Below the pieces are notes generated by a model. It searched no databases. It had not been told where the DNA came from and worked only from the letters and a program-made list of their open reading frames with translations. Shown here in pieces: positions 8,494-18,336 of a stretch of 64,000 nt of DNA. The stretch is from Micromonospora cathayae. Its GTDB lineage: Bacteria; Actinomycetota; Actinomycetes; Mycobacteriales; Micromonosporaceae. Made by a program: the position numbers and the translations under genes. Numbering within the stretch: the stretch's first letter is position 1; each line of letters begins with the position of its first letter. The stretch lies in assembly GCF_028993575.1 (NCBI RefSeq), contig NZ_CP118615.1, positions 6,911,001 through 6,975,000 of the forward strand, in the 5' to 3' direction.

Positions 8494-9437
8494 ATGCCAC
8501 GTACCCGCATCGACATCACCGTCCCCGACCTGTCCGGGAAGCGCGCCGTCGTCACCGGCGCGAGTGACGGGATGGGCCTGGGCATCGCCACGCGGCTGGC
8601 CGAGGCCGGCGCCGAGGTGATCCTGCCGGTCCGCAACCCGGGCAAGGGCGAGGCCGCGATCACCACGATCAGGCGGACCGTACCCGCGGCGAAGCTCGCG
8701 CCGCGCAGCCTGGATCTGTCCTCGCTGGAGTCGGTCGCGGCCCTCGGCGACACGCTGCGCGCGGAGGGCCGCCCGATCCACATCCTGATCAACAACGCGG
8801 GCGTGATGCGACCGCCGACCCGGCAGACCACGGCAGACGGGTTCGAGCTGCAGTTCGGCACCAACCACCTGGGGCACTTCGCGCTGGTCGGTCATCTGCT
8901 GCCGCTGCTGCGCGCCGGCCGCGCCCGGGTGACCTCGCAGGTCAGCATCGCCGCCCGCAAAGGCACGATCAACTGGGACGACCTGAACTGGGAACGTTCC
9001 TACCACGTCATGCGTGCCTACAGTCAGTCGAAGATCGCGTTCGGGTTGTTCGGTCTGGAGTTGGACCGGCGTAGCCGGGCGCACGGTTGGGGCATCAGCA
9101 GCAACATCGCCCACCCGGGGGTGGCTCCCCCAGCCTGTTGGCCGCCCGGCCGGAGATCGGCCGAGGTCGGGACATCCCTCAGTACCGTCTGATCCGGGCC
9201 ATGTCGGCGCGTGGCATCCTCATCGGCACCGTCGAAACCGCGACGCTGCCCGCGCTCATGGCCGCGACCGATCCGAGCGCCAAGCCCGGTGTCCTGTACG
9301 GACCCAGCGGCCCGGGGAACCTGGGAGGCCCGCCGGCCGAGCAGCGGACGTACCCGCCGCTGCGGAGCGCCGAGGAGGCCGCACGGGTCTGGCGGGTCTC
9401 CGAACAGCTCACCAACACCGTCTTCGCCACAGCCTGA
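8494..9437 (+). pseudogene. Short-chain dehydrogenase/reductase, frameshifted
   Basis: The first frame (ATG at 8494, GGGAG 8 nt before) encodes an SDR with the cofactor motif TGASDGMG, the NNAG motif and the YSQSK active-site segment (Tyr and Lys). After AHPGVAP near 9130 this frame runs into unrelated sequence and stops at 9192, while the family continuation (LLAARPEIG...GVLYGPSGPGNLGG) resumes in another frame and ends at 9437. The break falls in a run of five C (about 9128-9132), so one base is missing, either a real mutation or a sequencing error. If intact it would be about 314 residues. It is divergent from the XRE regulator gene. Confidence 0.8.
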
Positions 9438-10061
9438 CCACCGGCCCGGGGCGTCTCCCGAGAAGCCGCCGGAAGCCTCACGGTTGGGGTGGGCCGGCGG
9501 CACCACCATGCGAACCACACCACCACAATCACCGGTGACCCCCTGCCACTGAATTCAGCCAATTCGCAGCGCTGCTATGCCTGCAAAGCAGCCATGCCGT
9601 CGGGGGGGATGGCCCTATGGGTTTCGTCAAGCGGGGACGGGCGCGGTTGGGCGGGGTTGGTAGGGGATCTTGTCGCGGAGCATGGCGTAAAGGACGTCGC
9701 AACGGCGGCGGGCGAGGCAGATGAGGGCGGCGTTGTGGCGTTCACCTTCGGCGCGTGTGCGGTCGTAGTAGGCACGGCTGACGGGGTCTCCGAGGGACGC
9801 GATCGCGGCGAGGATGAGCGCTCGTGTGGGTGATTGTTGCCGCAGCGGGGGTGGGTGTTCGCCGCGGATGCTGGTGCCGGATCATCGGGTGACGGGGGCA
9901 AGGCCGGCGTAGACGGCGAGGTGGCCGGGGGCGGGGCAGACGGTGCCGTCGCCGACTTCGAGCAGGATCCGGGCTGCGGTCCTGACGCCGATGCCGGGCA
10001 TCGAGGTCAGAACCTGGGCGAGAGGGTGAGCATCGAGGCTCCTCTCGACATGGTCGGCGAC

Positions 10062-10942
10062 CTAAAGGACGTCTCGTAACTCCGTGGCCGGTCCATGGTG
10101 GATCATGTCCGGGTGCAGGTGATCGCGGCAGCCCGCCCGGAGTGGTTCTTTCCCTTCACTGGGCTGCAGCCCGCCCAGTTCCGCCGCCTCGTTTGGCTGG
10201 TCGCCTAGCGTGGCGGTGACGCGATCGCTGACGGTCGGCCGGGCCGGCAGTGGTCTCTCGATCTCGCCGACCGGGTATGCTGGTGGCCGCGTACTGGCGC
10301 ACGAACCTGACGATGCGGCAGATCGGCCCGCTGTTCGGGGTGTCGCACTCCGCTGCGCATCGGGTCATCGACACCGTCGGCCCCCTGCTCGCTCTGACGC
10401 CGGGGCGTCGGCGTCGGGTCGAGCAGATCACCATCGTCGACGGCACGCTCATCCCGACTCGGGACCACCGGCTGGCCGCCCCGAGCAAGAACTACCGCTA
10501 CAGCACGAACCTGCAGGTCGCCATCGATGCCCACACCCGCCTCGTCGTCGCCCTCGGTGATCCGCAACCCGGCAACCGCAACGACACCATCGTCTACCGC
10601 ACCAGCGGCATCGACCAGAAGCTGGCCGGACGGCCGGTCATGGCCGACGGCGCCTACCGCGGCAACCCGAGGTGATCATCCCGTACCGCAAGCCCGCCGA
10701 CGGCAGCGAGCTACCCGAGTGGAAGGCGGACCTGAACAAGCAACACCGCACCGTCCGCGCGCAGGTCGAACACGCCCTGGCCCGCATGAAGACTTTCAAG
10801 ATCCTGCGCGACTACCGGCGTGCCGCCAGCACATTGACCGACACCGCATCCGGCATCGCTCATCTCCACAACATCATCGTTGCCGGCTGAACGTCGACCG
10901 TTGACCGGCCAGGCTTTCACCGAGTGACGAGACATCCTTTAG
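10062..10942 (+). mobile_element. IS5-family-like insertion sequence, copy 1
   Basis: The ends are imperfect inverted repeats: CTAAAGGACGTCTCGTAACT at 10062 and, on the other strand from 10942, CTAAAGGATGTCTCGTCACT. The element interrupts the IS110-type transposase gene inside a CTAG-like target, probably duplicating TA. Its transposase reading frame is broken. A second, inverted, almost identical copy lies at 39829-40693, so the two bracket the Dpd island and the divergent module. Confidence 0.82.
10130..10890 (+). pseudogene. DDE transposase of IS copy 1, split into several frames
   Basis: The pieces read as one DDE-superfamily transposase: ARPEWFFPFTGLQPAQFRRL (about 10130-10205, ending at an in-frame TAG), then MLVAAYWRTNLTMRQIGPLF...GAYRGNP (about 10280-10675), then VIIPYRKPADGSELP...HNIIVAG (10672-10890). 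Catalytic-looking acidic residues occur in TIVDGTLI and VMADGAYRG. At least one stop and two frame changes interrupt it. The same breaks are in copy 2, so they predate the duplication or are bypassed by frameshifting. Autonomous transposition is unlikely. Confidence 0.75.
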
Positions 10943-11130
10943 CCACGTTGTCGCAAGACACCCCGGAGGCTGTCAGCCGGGCGGCGCAGGATCGTCTCGG
11001 CTGCATGGGTGCCGGGGACAGTGACGTTCTGCTCGTCGAGTGCGGTCATGATCTGCTCGACGAGGCGTACGCCCATGCGTGGCGCGTGGACGGCGGCGAT
11101 CGAGAGCAGATTGCGGCGGCCGGCCTTCTA

Positions 11131-11991
<861 letters not shown>

Positions 11992-12663
11992 TAGCCCGAC
12001 GGGGCCGCCGCAGCGCGACAGCAACTTCAGGACCGCCTTGTGGTGGACCTTGGGCCTAGGACTCGCTCCAGAGCGGGATGGATCTGCGTCAGCAAGCCAC
12101 GGATCCGGTTAGATAAGCGGGTGGCTTCGCCTACGAGAGCGTCGTCGAAGCCGAGGAGGACCTCCAGTTCGGCCATGGTCTCGTCGCCGACGTCGACCCG
12201 CCGCAGTGTGTGGGGCAAGGTGCGGGCCGCGTCAGCGATGACATAGGCATCCCCCCGGGCGTAGGCCTTCGCCGAAGCGGGGCGTAGGTCAGCGATCCGG
12301 CGCATCGCCAGACCGGGCAAATAGGCCACCTGATGACCACACGCCCGAGTGACCGCGACCGGCAGCACCGATCGAGGCCGGCTGATGGACCACTACCAGA
12401 ATCCGGCCGTGCCGGGCGAGTTTGTCGAACAGGGCTTGCGAAAGCCATCCCGGCCGTTACTGCTCGATCTCCTGGACGCCGTACACGTCGGCGGCGTCAG
12501 CTTCAACGATCTTGCCGATTGGTATGAGTACCGGCCGGTCACGACGATCGGCCCAGCCGCGTACCGCTCCATCCACGAGTAGCGTCTGCCGCACCGGTCA
12601 CTCATGAGGCGGACGCGTCGGCTTTGCGTCGCTGCTGGGGGCAGCGAAAGGTGCCCAAAAACC

Positions 12664-12698
12664 ATAGGCGGGGCCCACGCTGCGTGCACCCCGCCTAT
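12664..12698 (-). terminator. Intrinsic terminator of the preQ0/dpdA operon
   Basis: A 10-bp perfect stem (ATAGGCGGGG / CCCCGCCTAT) plus an inner GTGCACGC-type stem is followed, on the minus strand, by GGTTTTTGGG. It starts 10 nt past the stop of the last gene (12708). It is the only hairpin I found in the window with a clear T-run. Confidence 0.82.
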
Positions 12699-12707
12699 TC
12701 ACGGTTG

Positions 12708-13859
12708 TCAGCGCAGTTGAGGCACGCGGTAACGGTTCTGCAGCAGGTCCGCCACCCGCTGGATGTCTCGCGGGGTGTTCTGAATATCATTCCACTTGCG
12801 GACGGCACCGTCGAGGAAGGTCCATTCACCCTCGGTCCAGTGGCAGTCCTCGGCAACGGTCTTGAGGTCGGCGACGAACTCCTCGGTGCTAACGAGCTCT
12901 TGGCCATTGTCTCGGACGTGACTGATTGCGTCCATCAGGTAGCCCATGCTGATGATGCCGGCACCGTGCATGAGGCGGGATTTTCGGGACGGCTTGTTCC
13001 AGGCGTCGGGGAAAACCTCCTGCACTGCAGCCCAGAAGTTGTACAGCAGCGATAGCATTTCGCCGGTGCGGGGCAGGCCGTTGTCGTTGCGGTATCGGTA
13101 CAGCGCGCCGTCGGAAAGGCTGTTTTCCAGCATCCGCAGCATCGAGTTGTCCTTGATGTACCCACCGGGGTTGGTGGGCGTCTGGATCATGCGGTGCAGC
13201 GGTGAGCGCAGGCTATCGAAGTTGAGCCGTTCCAGCAGGGTGGCCGGCAACTGCCGGACCCGCAGTGGGGTGGGCAGAGCGCCGGACGCACCCGGCAGCA
13301 ACTCATGGATCAAGCCCTTGGGCAGCGCCTTCGTCGAGTTGACCAAGATGAACTGAGACCGCTGGTCGGAGGTCTCGCTGGTGATGAACGCGTTGACGCT
13401 GACCGGGAAACGGTCGACCCGGGCATCCCGAATTGCCGCGCAGCGCTGCTGGCCGTCCACGATGAAGCCTGGCCGCTCGTGCTCCGGACCATCGATCAGT
13501 GGGATAACCAAAGTGCCCGCCCGGACATAACCCGGCGCCTCGGGGACGTCGCCGGGGGCCGACTCAAACCGGACCCGCTCGTCGAACGCGATTACGATGG
13601 CGTTGGGCAGCAGAGGGCTTGCATCGGTCTCGATGTAACGCCGGATCGCAGCCACGTGGCTGAGCACCTCGGGCCGTTGATAGCCGTGCAGCTCGGTGTT
13701 TCGGTCCCGGCGAATCCGGGAGACCGTGGCGATCTCCGGTACCAACTTGCCGTCGACGGCGAAGGTGAAGAGGCTACGCCCGCGTCCTTGATCGATCTTC
13801 AGCGCCGGGAGCCGGAGTTCGTTCACCCTACCGGTGTCACGCTCGGAGGTCTCGGTCAC
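12708..13859 (-). CDS. dpdB: DpdB-like DGQHR-domain protein, second paralogue
   Basis: A 383-residue protein of the ParB/DndB-like DGQHR superfamily. The signature is DGQQR at residues 135-139, inside GFIVDGQQRCAAI, followed by the family's VNSTKALPKGL stretch. It clearly resembles the protein encoded at 15094-16236: both have GYQRPEV-x2-HVA near residue 60 and a C-terminal KSRLMHGAGI-x2-MG motif. DpdB helps DpdA put preQ0 into DNA in Salmonella, probably through nucleotide binding or hydrolysis. Its GTG overlaps the dpdA stop (GTGA), and a terminator follows. Which of the two paralogues does the DpdB job, or whether they form a heteromer, cannot be told from sequence. Confidence 0.8.
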   Translation of the reverse strand: MTETSERDTGRVNELRLPALKIDQGRGRSLFTFAVDGKLVPEIATVSRIRRDRNTELHGYQRPEVLSHVAAIRRYIETDASPLLPNAIVIAFDERVRFESAPGDVPEAPGYVRAGTLVIPLIDGPEHERPGFIVDGQQRCAAIRDARVDRFPVSVNAFITSETSDQRSQFILVNSTKALPKGLIHELLPGASGALPTPLRVRQLPATLLERLNFDSLRSPLHRMIQTPTNPGGYIKDNSMLRMLENSLSDGALYRYRNDNGLPRTGEMLSLLYNFWAAVQEVFPDAWNKPSRKSRLMHGAGIISMGYLMDAISHVRDNGQELVSTEEFVADLKTVAEDCHWTEGEWTFLDGAVRKWNDIQNTPRDIQRVADLLQNRYRVPQLR

Positions 13860-15097
13860 GCGGGGTCCTTCCTTGCTTGTCGTGCTCGGACTTGCTGTTC
13901 GAAGACGTACAGGTTGTGGAACCCACGCCGTTTGTTGCGTTCGGATCCGCGAAAGATCGCGATCTCGATTCCGTGTTTCCTGCAGAGGTCGCAGGAGCAG
14001 TCTCGCCAGGGGCGGTCTGTGAGTGTCTCGCGGTACTGACTGCTGCGGTCGGACTTGCCGTCCCAGAGGTCGCTGTACTCCCGCAACGCCTCCACGACGG
14101 CTTCCACGTCCGTGTCGTCCTTGTCGAAGCGTCGGAGCTGGTCTAGCGCCTTGCGTTCCAACTCGATCGCCTTGCCCTGGCCGATCTCACCGGACCGGAT
14201 GCGTGCCTTCAGCTTGGCGTTGCCGTCCACCTGAGGTACGCGTAGGGCGACATAGGTACGCGACGGCGTATAGAAGTTGTCCCGGTCGTCCTTGAACGCC
14301 TGCCGGAACGGCGAGGTACTGTCGAAGCTGGTGACTCCGCCCTCGGTGAATCTCGGAACGTCGTCACATCGGCTGACGCCCAGCAAGTGGACCTCCATAC
14401 CGTCCTTAAGTACCGGTTTCACGGCTGCCAGACACGCCAGGATATCCCGTGACTTGAGCGGCACCATTCCGCCGAGCGCAATGTGACGGTAACCGAAATC
14501 CTGCAGCTTCTCGACCGCCGCGGCGTACGACTCCGGGCTCCAGCCTTGTGCCACTCCATACGGGGTAAACGTGACACCGCGCGCATCACAACGGTCACGA
14601 AACTTCTCCGCGAGTTCGAGCGTGATCCGCTGGCGCTTTGCCCAGCCCTTCTGCTCAGCCTCGTCGCTGCTGGCGGCCGGATCGTACTGGAAGATGACGT
14701 GGTCTACGGAGATCCCGTAGTCGAACCCGCATCCGTGATAGAAGTCAATCACCTCGTTCACCGTGTACGGCGGTTCCACCTCGGAGACGTAGGAGAACGC
14801 CCCACAGTCTCCCATGATCTTGAGGGGGGTGTTGCCGTGGTCAAGCCGGAAGAATCGGCGTGCGCCCTCCCGGTAGAGGCGGTGCCGCTGAGCGACGGTG
14901 TACTTCCCAGCGCTGCTGCCGACTTGGCCATCGACGATCGCCTTCGAGACCAGCAAGCCGTCGAACGGGGCTCCGGTCAGCACCTCGTGGGCATAGAGAT
15001 CGTCGCGCTGCCGCACACGGAACGGATCGTGTTCCTCCGTAACGAAGTCGAAAGTGGGATCGACCTGGTCCTGACTGTCGGGGAAAAAGAACCTCAC
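13856..15097 (-). CDS. dpdA: DpdA, DNA guanine transglycosylase (7-deazaguanine insertion)
   Basis: A 413-residue TGT-superfamily enzyme. The TIM barrel carries candidate catalytic Asp97 (MGDCGAFSY) and Asp132 (SVDHV). The C-terminal zinc site is Cys367-x-Cys369-x2-Cys372 with His394. DpdA swaps guanine in DNA for preQ0, the committing step of the Dpd system. The long frame extends upstream to 15490, but I chose GTG at 15097 because it overlaps the upstream dpdB stop (GTGA), has GCGGAA before it, and starts right at the conserved FFFPDSQD segment. It lies between two dpdB paralogues and downstream of the four preQ0 genes, a context that argues for the DNA enzyme rather than a tRNA enzyme. Confidence 0.92.
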   Translation of the reverse strand: MRFFFPDSQDQVDPTFDFVTEEHDPFRVRQRDDLYAHEVLTGAPFDGLLVSKAIVDGQVGSSAGKYTVAQRHRLYREGARRFFRLDHGNTPLKIMGDCGAFSYVSEVEPPYTVNEVIDFYHGCGFDYGISVDHVIFQYDPAASSDEAEQKGWAKRQRITLELAEKFRDRCDARGVTFTPYGVAQGWSPESYAAAVEKLQDFGYRHIALGGMVPLKSRDILACLAAVKPVLKDGMEVHLLGVSRCDDVPRFTEGGVTSFDSTSPFRQAFKDDRDNFYTPSRTYVALRVPQVDGNAKLKARIRSGEIGQGKAIELERKALDQLRRFDKDDTDVEAVVEALREYSDLWDGKSDRSSQYRETLTDRPWRDCSCDLCRKHGIEIAIFRGSERNKRRGFHNLYVFEQQVRARQARKDPA

Positions 15098-16236
15098 GCG
15101 AGTTCCGCCCGGGAGTTCCGGTGAACGCGAATGAGATAGCTGGACAACTCTTGAATGTGCCGATGCATGTTCTCTATCTCGTTCCATTGCATGTTGAGTT
15201 CGTCCCATTGACCCCCGGTCCAGCGGCAATATGGCGCGATGAGGGCGAGGTGCTGCCGAACAGTTTCGGAAGCGTTGGGACCACGAGGATCGACCACGCC
15301 GAGGATGCGGTCCATCAGCCGGCCCATCGCACGAATGCCGGCGCCGTGCATCAGCCTGCTCTTGCTTGCTGGCTTGCCCCACGCGTCCGGAAAAGTGTCC
15401 CGAACCGCTGACCAGTAGATGAACAAGGCCTGCAGGATGCCGTCGAAGTCGGTCTCGTTCCGGCTGACGTCCCGGTAGGGAAACAGGCATCCGGACGGTG
15501 AGGTGAGACTCTCATTCAGCATGTTGACAACCACGGTATCGGTGATGACCGCATGCGGCGCCTGGTCTCGCGCCGTGGAAGCGCGTTTGATCAGCCCGTA
15601 CATCGGTGAAATGGGCTCTGTGTTGAGCACATCGCACAGCGCCGCCGGGGCCTTGCGAATCGCCAGCCGTGGAGGAAGTGGGCTGTCGACCTCGGGCAGC
15701 AGTTCGGTGACCAAACCTCGTGGGAGCGGACGGGTGTTGTTGACCCGCAAGAACTGGTCGCGCTGCAGGCTGACGCTGTCGGCAACGAACGCGGTCACCG
15801 GCACAGGGAACTCGCTGCGGTTGGTTCGTGACAGGGCAAGTGCACGCTGTTGGCCGTCCACGATCCAGGCAGGTTTTGTTTTCCCCTTAGCCGGCAGCGG
15901 AATCGTCAGACGGCCGGAGGTCGCGAGCCCATCACTGGCCCCCGGACCTCGGCTCGACTCGAATCGGCTTCGCGACGATAGCGCCAGGATTATCGGGTTA
16001 GGAAACAGTGATCCGTCGGTGTTGAGGTACTCGATGATCTCGGCGACGTGGCGACGCACCTCCGGTCGTTGGTACCCGATTAGGCTGCCGGCCTCGTCTC
16101 GGCTTACCCGGGAGATATCGGCGATCTGCAGAACCTCGTCGGCACGCAGGGCGAACATGAACATCGGGTACTTGCCGGTCTGCTCGATTCGGAGCGCACG
16201 ACGGACCAACTGCGTGGCTGAGGAGTTGGCGGTCAT
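15094..16236 (-). CDS. dpdB: DpdB-like DGQHR-domain protein, first paralogue
   Basis: A 380-residue DGQHR-superfamily protein with DGQQR at residues 127-131 (WIVDGQQRALAL) and the follow-on FLRVNNTRPLPRGL. It is a partner of DpdA in preQ0 insertion by analogy with Salmonella DpdB. It shares GYQRPEV and KSRLMHGAGI blocks with the paralogue at 12708-13859, so dpdA is flanked by two copies. It overlaps the upstream gene by 4 nt (ATGA) and dpdA by 4 nt (GTGA), giving tight translational coupling. Confidence 0.82.
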   Translation of the reverse strand: MTANSSATQLVRRALRIEQTGKYPMFMFALRADEVLQIADISRVSRDEAGSLIGYQRPEVRRHVAEIIEYLNTDGSLFPNPIILALSSRSRFESSRGPGASDGLATSGRLTIPLPAKGKTKPAWIVDGQQRALALSRTNRSEFPVPVTAFVADSVSLQRDQFLRVNNTRPLPRGLVTELLPEVDSPLPPRLAIRKAPAALCDVLNTEPISPMYGLIKRASTARDQAPHAVITDTVVVNMLNESLTSPSGCLFPYRDVSRNETDFDGILQALFIYWSAVRDTFPDAWGKPASKSRLMHGAGIRAMGRLMDRILGVVDPRGPNASETVRQHLALIAPYCRWTGGQWDELNMQWNEIENMHRHIQELSSYLIRVHRNSRAELA

Positions 16237-17177
16237 CCTGCTTCCGCCATGATCTCGGCGAACAGGCCGTGGAAGCGGGCCTGCTCGCAGGACTGCCCCG
16301 CAGCACGCAGACGCCGCAGCAGGCTCGTGGCCGTGCTCGGGCCGTCGCTGAGGGACTGTCGAATGTAGTTGCGAACCTCTTGGTCGCCTAGCTTCTGGCC
16401 GACGGGCCGGCGGGCCGGATCGGGCGGTGCCGACTGGGCGGTCTCCCGAGCAAGCTTGCGTAGCACGCTGAATCTTAGGTTGTCGCCCGCTGCGATGAGC
16501 AGGTGCGTAGCGGTACGGACATTGAGCGCTTGCATGCTGCCGCCGACCACCGGGCGCAGCGCGGCTGTGACCGGCACGACGAACTCGTCAAGTTCCGCAC
16601 ATCGCTTGGGCGGCCCCAGGATCGCGAACTGCTCCCGATCGGCTAGGCCAGCGGCGGCGTCCTGGAGATCCTCGCTGCATGCCCGCATGTATGACTCGGA
16701 CAGCACCGCGATGATGGTGGACCGCGGATCCCGCCGGGCCAAATCGGCGAACGATCGCGACGCGTCGGCGGCCGGCCACTCCCATCGGGTTAACTGCCGC
16801 CACCACTCCCGCATCGCGGCCGGCGACGAACCGGCGGAATCGTCCCCGCCGGGAGCAAACGTGGCCGAGTACGGAACGAGCTGTGCGTCCATCGACACAA
16901 GGCCGTACCCTGCGGAGCAGACCCAGAGGTGAGCGGCGCCGTTTACAGCCTGGTGGAGGGCACGGACCGCCTGCCAATGCTCTCCGCCGTAGAGGTCGAT
17001 CGCGGGGATGCGCGGTGTAGTGGCGACGAGTCGTTCCGCCCAGATCGGGAATCGCTCCGCCTCGGGGTGATCTCGGAGATCTCCGAGCCGAAGGCCTTTG
17101 GGAATCGGGGCTCTTTTTCGGTTAGCGCAGGTGACGATGATGTGGATCGGCAAAGCGCCCGCTGCCACGCTGGACAT
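16233..17177 (-). CDS. YaaA/DUF6884-like protein, candidate DpdC
   Basis: A 314-residue protein. The N-terminus reads HIIVTCANRKRA, and residues about 80-110 contain LWVCSAGYGLVSMDAQLVPY, the Ser/Ala-x-GL pattern of YaaA/DUF6884-type proteins. The C-terminal ~70 residues resemble a helical tail (EVRNYIRQSLSDGPS). In the Salmonella system DpdC hydrolyses the nitrile of dPreQ0 to the amide (dADG). Position among the modification genes makes this protein the best candidate for that role, but this is inference. It is between folE2 and dpdB with 1-4 nt overlaps. ATG at 17177 (GGGGA 6 nt before) is preferred to the overlapping GTG at 17180. Confidence 0.7.
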   Translation of the reverse strand: MSSVAAGALPIHIIVTCANRKRAPIPKGLRLGDLRDHPEAERFPIWAERLVATTPRIPAIDLYGGEHWQAVRALHQAVNGAAHLWVCSAGYGLVSMDAQLVPYSATFAPGGDDSAGSSPAAMREWWRQLTRWEWPAADASRSFADLARRDPRSTIIAVLSESYMRACSEDLQDAAAGLADREQFAILGPPKRCAELDEFVVPVTAALRPVVGGSMQALNVRTATHLLIAAGDNLRFSVLRKLARETAQSAPPDPARRPVGQKLGDQEVRNYIRQSLSDGPSTATSLLRRLRAAGQSCEQARFHGLFAEIMAEAG

Positions 17178-17977
17178 CACACGTCCCCGGTGGCAGCGGT
17201 CGTCGTCCAGCCTAACTGCGCATAGGCAGCGTGATTGTGGATGCTCTCGTCGTTGACAACACGCACCCGGAAGCGGGCGACTCGAGCGTCTTGCCGCAGT
17301 GCGACCGCAACATGGCGCGCCATGTCCTCAACGAAGACCGGGTTGTCGTACCCGGTCATGGTGACGTGCCTTTCGTCGGGACGCTTCAGGAGCGCGTATA
17401 CCGGCGATGACCCCGAGGCCTCCGCGACATCGATAAGGTCGTCGAACCAGATCTGCGATTGATGCTCCGGCGCTGCCGCAACGGTGACGTAACCGCGCTG
17501 GTTGTGTGCGCCCCGGTCGCTGATTGCCTTGCTGCAGGGGCAGACGCTGGTCACCGGGACTCGGACCTGAAGCTCCAGCGATGTACCATAGTCGCTCGAA
17601 GTGACCGATAGGCTACATTGATACTCGGAGAAAGACAGGGCTCCAGTCACCGGTGCCGGGCGCTCGAGGAAGTACGCGAACGATAGCCGGACCTGGGCCT
17701 TATCGGTGCCGAGCCGGGTCCGGACGTCCTCGGCCAGGCTCAGCGCGCTCGCCCGGTCGAGTTGGTCCCGCCAGGCGTGCAGTACCTCGACGAAGCGGCT
17801 CAGGTGTGCGCCCTTAACGTCCGCGCCGATGCCGACCGACATGTCGACGGTAGCGACCGTCTCGCGTTTGACGCCCTGCCCGTCGGCGATCAGCAGCGGG
17901 TACCGCAGGCCCTCGATGCCGACTTCGTCCAGGGCGACGCCCCGCTCGTCCGGCAGTCCCTGCACGTCTGGCAACAT
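17177..17977 (-). CDS. folE2: GTP cyclohydrolase FolE2 (type IB)
   Basis: A 266-residue enzyme with the N-terminal LPDVQ motif of GCYH-IB and metal/catalytic residues Cys146 and Cys148 (TSVCPCSK), His158 and a Glu in the VAEASGSSP segment. It converts GTP to dihydroneopterin triphosphate, the first step to preQ0. The described Salmonella dpd cluster has the unrelated type IA FolE here, so this is a non-orthologous replacement; type IB enzymes can use metals other than zinc, which could keep preQ0 synthesis running under zinc limitation. Starts are GTGATG; I chose ATG at 17977, overlapping the queD stop. It lies between queD and the DpdC candidate. Confidence 0.92.
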   Translation of the reverse strand: MLPDVQGLPDERGVALDEVGIEGLRYPLLIADGQGVKRETVATVDMSVGIGADVKGAHLSRFVEVLHAWRDQLDRASALSLAEDVRTRLGTDKAQVRLSFAYFLERPAPVTGALSFSEYQCSLSVTSSDYGTSLELQVRVPVTSVCPCSKAISDRGAHNQRGYVTVAAAPEHQSQIWFDDLIDVAEASGSSPVYALLKRPDERHVTMTGYDNPVFVEDMARHVAVALRQDARVARFRVRVVNDESIHNHAAYAQLGWTTTAATGDV

Positions 17978-18336
17978 CACGGCTTTCCTTGATAGAGGCA
18001 GCCTGAGGTGCAGGTCTCGCGAACCATCACGGCAGACAGCGGCAGTTTGTCGATGAGCCGGTCCCAGATCCAGCGGGCGAGCACCTCGCTGGTCGGGTTC
18101 TCCAGCCCCGGCACCTCATTCAGGTAGTAGTGGTCGAGTTGGGCATGCAACGGCTGGAATGCCTTTTTTAGGTCGCCGAAGTCCATCAGCCAACCGGCTT
18201 GCGGGTCAACCTCGCCGGTGACGTGCAGTTGAATTCGATAGGAGTGACCGTGCAACCGGGCGCACTTGTGGCCTTCGGGCACGTTGGGCAGCCGGTGGGC
18301 GGCCTCGAAGGTAAACTCCCGGAATATTTCCATCAT
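17977..18336 (-). CDS. queD: 6-carboxy-tetrahydropterin synthase QueD
   Basis: A 119-residue protein with the PTPS fold signature: zinc ligands His14 (EAAHRLP), His29 and His31 (LHGHSY), and catalytic Cys25 ([10 protein letters not shown]). It converts dihydroneopterin triphosphate to 6-carboxy-tetrahydropterin, step 2 to preQ0. The ATG at 18336 overlaps the queE stop (ATGA) with AGGA 5 nt before; the next codon is also ATG. A longer frame upstream lies within queE and is not needed. Confidence 0.93.
   Translation of the reverse strand: MMEIFREFTFEAAHRLPNVPEGHKCARLHGHSYRIQLHVTGEVDPQAGWLMDFGDLKKAFQPLHAQLDHYYLNEVPGLENPTSEVLARWIWDRLIDKLPLSAVMVRETCTSGCLYQGKP

Noticed and set aside
12349..12582. 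Possible 77-residue plus-strand gene in the IS debris
   Set aside because: No ribosome site, no recognisable domain, and it overlaps the degraded IS110-type N-terminal region; the 12440-12660 stretch shows nothing else I can support.
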